Positions 63,209 through 64,000 of a stretch of 64,000 bases of DNA are shown in pieces. The notes beneath the pieces are model-generated. The model saw only the letters and a list, made by a program, of their open reading frames with translations. It ran no database searches and had not been told where the DNA came from. The translations under genes were made by a program, and so were the position numbers. The stretch lies in contig CAMQDS010000009.1 of the NCBI GenBank assembly GCA_946999645.1, forward strand, positions 27,221 to 91,220, read 5' to 3'. This DNA comes from an uncultured Bacteroidales bacterium (GTDB taxonomy: Bacteria > Bacteroidota > Bacteroidia > Bacteroidales > UBA932). Within the stretch, counting starts at the first letter, position 1, and each line of letters opens with the position of its first letter.

Positions 63209-63242
63209 CAAAAGATACAAAGCTTGAAAAGCTATACACAAC
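63209..63242 (-). promoter_or_regulatory. cas9 promoter embedded in the tracrRNA anti-repeat (degenerate CRISPR repeat)
   Basis: The minus strand reads GTTGTGTATAGC (complement of 63231-63242), then CTTTGTATCTTTTG (complement of 63209-63222), closely matching the repeat with two one-base insertions. Promoter elements are preserved: TTG (complement of 63239-63241), 21 nt, TATCTTTTG (complement of 63209-63217). The start would be near 63202, about 32 nt before the cas9 ATG. Confidence 0.65.
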
Positions 63243-63294
63243 AAGGCTATAAGCCGTAGTTATCTTGATCCTGCGTACTCCGTGGGATCTTTTT
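63212..63294 (+). ncRNA. tracrRNA
   Basis: About 83 nt. The anti-repeat (63214-63242, GATACAAAGCTTGAAAAGC then TATACACAAC) is complementary to the 5' 27 nt of the CRISPR repeat, with a small internal bulge. A nexus-type hairpin GGCT-ATA-AGCC (63245-63255) follows, then a rho-independent terminator GATCC...GGATC (63267-63289) with a T-run (63290-63294). This is the standard order of a type II-C tracrRNA, needed for crRNA loading into Cas9. It is divergent from cas9. Confidence 0.9.
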
Positions 63295-63637
63295 AATTTA
63301 TATTTCATGACTTTTTCAGTTTATGGTTAGTGTTACTAATAATATTATTCATAAATGTGAGCCTTTTCAGCATAAAAAACGTTTATGCTAATAAATTAAC
63401 CGTTGTTAAAGTTAGAAATAAATATAAATTAGAACAATACCCGGAACTGTACTTCTTACGTTATTTTCTTTCTAATAGGTTCATTATATATACTCCCCTA
63501 GAGATTTACCCTCCGCTTTACTTGCACTGCCCCGGCTCGTTTTAGTTGTTTCTGTTTCTTTGTTTTCTATTTTAAGTTCTGCACAGTTTTATGCAGAGTG
63601 ATGATAAAAATTAATTAATTTTTCAATTGAATAAACA
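63295..63637. other. Intergenic region between tracrRNA and the phage-type gene
   Basis: 343 bp. An open frame at 63330-63545 has no recognisable homology and is probably not a gene. A small inverted repeat lies near 63578-63597 (CTGCA ... TGCAG). No clear TAnnTTTG promoter is seen for the downstream gene. Confidence 0.4.
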
Positions 63638-64000
63638 ATGAATTACAATCTGTCAGACAAATTCGATAGAGGAAAATTTGTAAAAAGAGCAAACCGTCTA
63701 TTGAAATATAAACGTAAAAATGTATCTTTAACTGACGAATCATATAGGACACTAAAACAAAATTCTTACATCCATATTCTATGTGGAATTTAGCAGTAGA
63801 GACAGGAGTAACAGAAGCATATGCAAAACAGGTTTACTTCAAGAGACTTGCAAATCCGTCTGTCTTTATAACAACAACAAAAGATAAATTGTCAGGACAA
63901 ACATTTAATTATATAAAAAGTACAAATGATTTAACAATGGATGATATGAAAAAGATACTCGAAGATCAAATAACAATAATAAAACACGATATAAAAACAG
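63638..64000 (+). pseudogene. NinB-like phage recombination protein, frameshifted and cut by the window edge
   Basis: ATG 63638 opens MNYNLSDKFDRGKFVKRAN and runs to RTLKQNSYIHILCGI, then stops at TAG 63791-63793. In the other frame the sequence continues LAVETGVTEAYAKQVYFKRLANPSVF to the edge. Restoring one T in the run at 63789-63791 would join them as ...HILCGI-LAVETGV.... The conserved R-T/S-x-x-Q-N-S-Y-x-H-x-L pattern resembles NinB-like proteins of Bacteroidota phages. Either a real frameshift (decayed gene) or a sequencing error. The C-terminus is outside the window. Confidence 0.55.

Noticed and set aside
63330..63545. 71-codon open frame after the tracrRNA
   Set aside because: AT-rich, no promoter, no recognisable family. 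The N-terminus looks signal-like only because of low complexity.

Overview
The window is an AT-rich (about one third G+C by eye) segment of a Bacteroidota chromosome, most likely order Bacteroidales. The evidence is the gene content (type III glutamine synthetase, a GH89 lipoprotein, a fimbrillin-like and a BACON-type lipoprotein, a TPP-riboswitch-controlled TonB receptor, Kdo/lipid A genes) and the promoters. More than twenty intergenic regions carry the Bacteroidota sigma-factor box TAnnTTTG, several with a TTG/TTTG element 19-20 nt upstream, and Shine-Dalgarno sequences are rare.

1-31 kb: the end of an anaerobic glycerol-3-phosphate dehydrogenase operon (glpB', glpC); RNase P RNA on the minus strand; pyrG with a glutaminyl cyclase; a thiamine-regulated TonB receptor; trmD; a DUF349 gene with yidC and a YggS gene; lpxB and surE; a serpin gene bracketed by two almost identical 97-bp direct repeats; gapA, sdaA, rubrerythrin; pssA with a secreted C1 peptidase; a small hydrolase; a two-gene surface lipoprotein unit; an aminotransferase divergent from glnN; an unknown lipoprotein, a DEDDy exonuclease and an RlmI-like methyltransferase; tRNA-Cys.

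31-56 kb: a probable free-standing small RNA with its own promoter and terminator; a GH89 alpha-N-acetylglucosaminidase; maf, kdsC and a DUF3467 gene; a valS / thioesterase / ABC-F / M19 dipeptidase run; an HTH regulator with pyrD and a PncC/CinA amidase; queA; an acyltransferase; an antiporter / cysteate-synthase-like / mscS operon; rlmD with a Na/Pi transporter; an FprA flavodiiron protein; and queC-queD-queE, which with queA gives most of the queuosine pathway.

56-64 kb is accessory DNA: a Mu-type head-protein fragment, a DUF5053-like gene, what looks like the last codons of an ssb gene touching the array, an 8-repeat CRISPR array, a compact type II-C set (cas2, cas1, 1404-residue cas9, all minus strand), a tracrRNA divergent from cas9, and a frameshifted NinB-like phage gene at the right edge. 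The main observation is regulatory. Every CRISPR repeat contains a complete Bacteroidota promoter (TTG, 19 nt, TATCTTTG), so each spacer probably has its own start. Because the tracrRNA anti-repeat is the reverse complement of the repeat, it carries the same promoter on its opposite strand, pointing into cas9. One sequence family thus seems to serve as crRNA handle, crRNA promoter, tracrRNA anti-repeat and cas9 promoter.
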